Shown: positions 32,240 to 32,852 of the stretch, piece after piece
Layout of the letters: every line of letters starts with the position of its first letter
Numbering within the stretch: the stretch's first letter is position 1
Assembly (NCBI GenBank): GCA_021826035.1
Contig: JAKBBE010000024.1
Coordinates: forward strand, 1 to 32,852
DNA length: 32,852 nt
Origin: Pseudomonadota bacterium
GTDB lineage: Bacteria > Pseudomonadota > Gammaproteobacteria > Steroidobacterales > Steroidobacteraceae
Reading direction: 5' to 3'
Program-made: the position numbers and the translations under genes
The notes under the pieces: generated by a model
What the model saw: the letters and a program-made list of their open reading frames with translations, nothing else
The model's database searches: none
What the model was told of the DNA's origin: nothing

Positions 32240-32852
32240 ATGCCGACCGCAAAAGAGCTTCTTGCAGGGCGAACACTCAACAATGGCTGGAAGGTGACGC
32301 AGAGGGTCGCACACGCGGCGGGTGAAACCGGGGGTCACTTCTCCACCGGCTACCTCGTGGAGTCTCCTTCGGGGACACAACATTTTCTGAAGGCGATCGA
32401 TTTTGAAGCGGCCATGCGAGATCGAGACCCGGCCCGGGCCCTTCAGGCTTTGACCGAGGCATTCAACCTCGAGCGCGACATTCTGAACCTGAGCAAAAGC
32501 AAGCGCATGAGTCATGTCGTCACGGTCATCGAAGACGGCACTGAGACGGTATCCGTCCCCGGCCCACCGCCGGCCGACCCACCGCAGACCGTTCAGTACC
32601 TCATTTTTGAGCTCGCGCACGAAAGCCTGCGGCACATGGTCACGGTGTCCAAGCGGCTCCCGATGTCGCAGGCGCTTTCGGCCCTCCACAACATTGCCAA
32701 CGGGCTACGACAGCTGCATGGCGCGCAGGTCGCCCATCAGGACATGAAACCCTCGAATGCGCTGCGCTTTCCGGACGGGCTATTCAAAGTCTGCGATGTC
32801 GGACGGGCGTCGATGAAGGGGCGCGCGGCGCCGCACGATGGCTTGCCTTTCG
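32240..32852 (+). CDS. Eukaryotic-like Ser/Thr protein kinase, 3' end outside the window
   Basis: At least 204 residues from ATG 32240, with GGGGAG four bases upstream. Kinase features in order: glycine loop (GETGGHFSTGYLV, about 28-40), K51 in QHFLKAID, catalytic loop HQDMKPSN (H166, D168, K170) and the magnesium motif as DVG (D186, KVCDVGRAS) instead of DFG. All residues for ATP binding and phosphotransfer are present. 44 bp after the KfrA-like gene on the same strand. A soluble kinase with no TM so far; its substrate and C-terminal domain are out of view. Cargo, possibly antiviral or stress-related, is inference. Confidence 0.88.
   Translation, partial: MPTAKELLAGRTLNNGWKVTQRVAHAAGETGGHFSTGYLVESPSGTQHFLKAIDFEAAMRDRDPARALQALTEAFNLERDILNLSKSKRMSHVVTVIEDGTETVSVPGPPPADPPQTVQYLIFELAHESLRHMVTVSKRLPMSQALSALHNIANGLRQLHGAQVAHQDMKPSNALRFPDGLFKVCDVGRASMKGRAAPHDGLPF

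Overview
The window is a GC-rich stretch of proteobacterial DNA. Its MerR-TPCA mercury operon, CnrYXH-type ECF system, PdxH, RND pumps and Tn402-type transposition genes point to a Gamma- or Betaproteobacterium from a metal-stressed habitat; the lineage is inference. It reads as a metal-resistance island that carries several layers of mobile DNA and gene decay.

Layout. (1) 1-6025: the 3' part of an RND efflux pump, two tandem paralogous secreted beta-propeller proteins and, convergent with them, a Tat-exported multicopper oxidase. (2) 6154-7437: a gene graveyard holding a frameshifted nuoN 3' end, a TetR regulator broken across three frames and a SAM methyltransferase without its N-terminal half. 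(3) 7479-14514: an outer-membrane factor / adaptor / RND operon on the minus strand, divergent from a three-gene operon (anti-sigma factor, CnrX-type metal sensor with its metal ligands, ECF sigma factor). The two promoters share a two-block element with identical spacing, so the sigma factor probably drives both its own operon and the pump. (4) 14515-18155: decayed sequence, a hypothetical gene and a GAF-GGDEF-EAL protein with a degenerate GGDEF but an apparently intact EAL motif set. (5) 18456-21820: a mercury operon merTPCA with divergent merR and a textbook 19-bp-spacer operator/promoter. (6) 21821-24984: a fragment resembling a relaxase-associated domain, pdxH, a PAS protein, a small conserved hypothetical, a diverged 3' fragment of a second merR and an orphan DUF2384 (Xre/MbcA/ParS-type) antitoxin-like gene.

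(7) 25504-32852: a mobile module with tniA (DD35E transposase), tniB (AAA+ ATPase) and tniQ. Where Tn402/Tn5053 elements carry a serine resolvase and res site, this one has a tyrosine recombinase, divergent from a KfrA-type coiled-coil DNA-binding protein. Between them lies a candidate crossover site of two 8-bp arms around an 8-bp spacer, overlapping the recombinase promoter and start codon. The pairing resembles the TnpS/TnpT resolution pair of Tn4651-type Tn3 transposons grafted on a Mu-like tni transposon. A eukaryotic-like protein kinase gene follows and is cut by the window edge; it may be the first cargo gene.

The strongest leads are the tni + tyrosine recombinase + KfrA module with its kinase neighbour, and the matched divergent promoters of the CnrYXH-type system. 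No tRNA, rRNA or CRISPR array was recognised.
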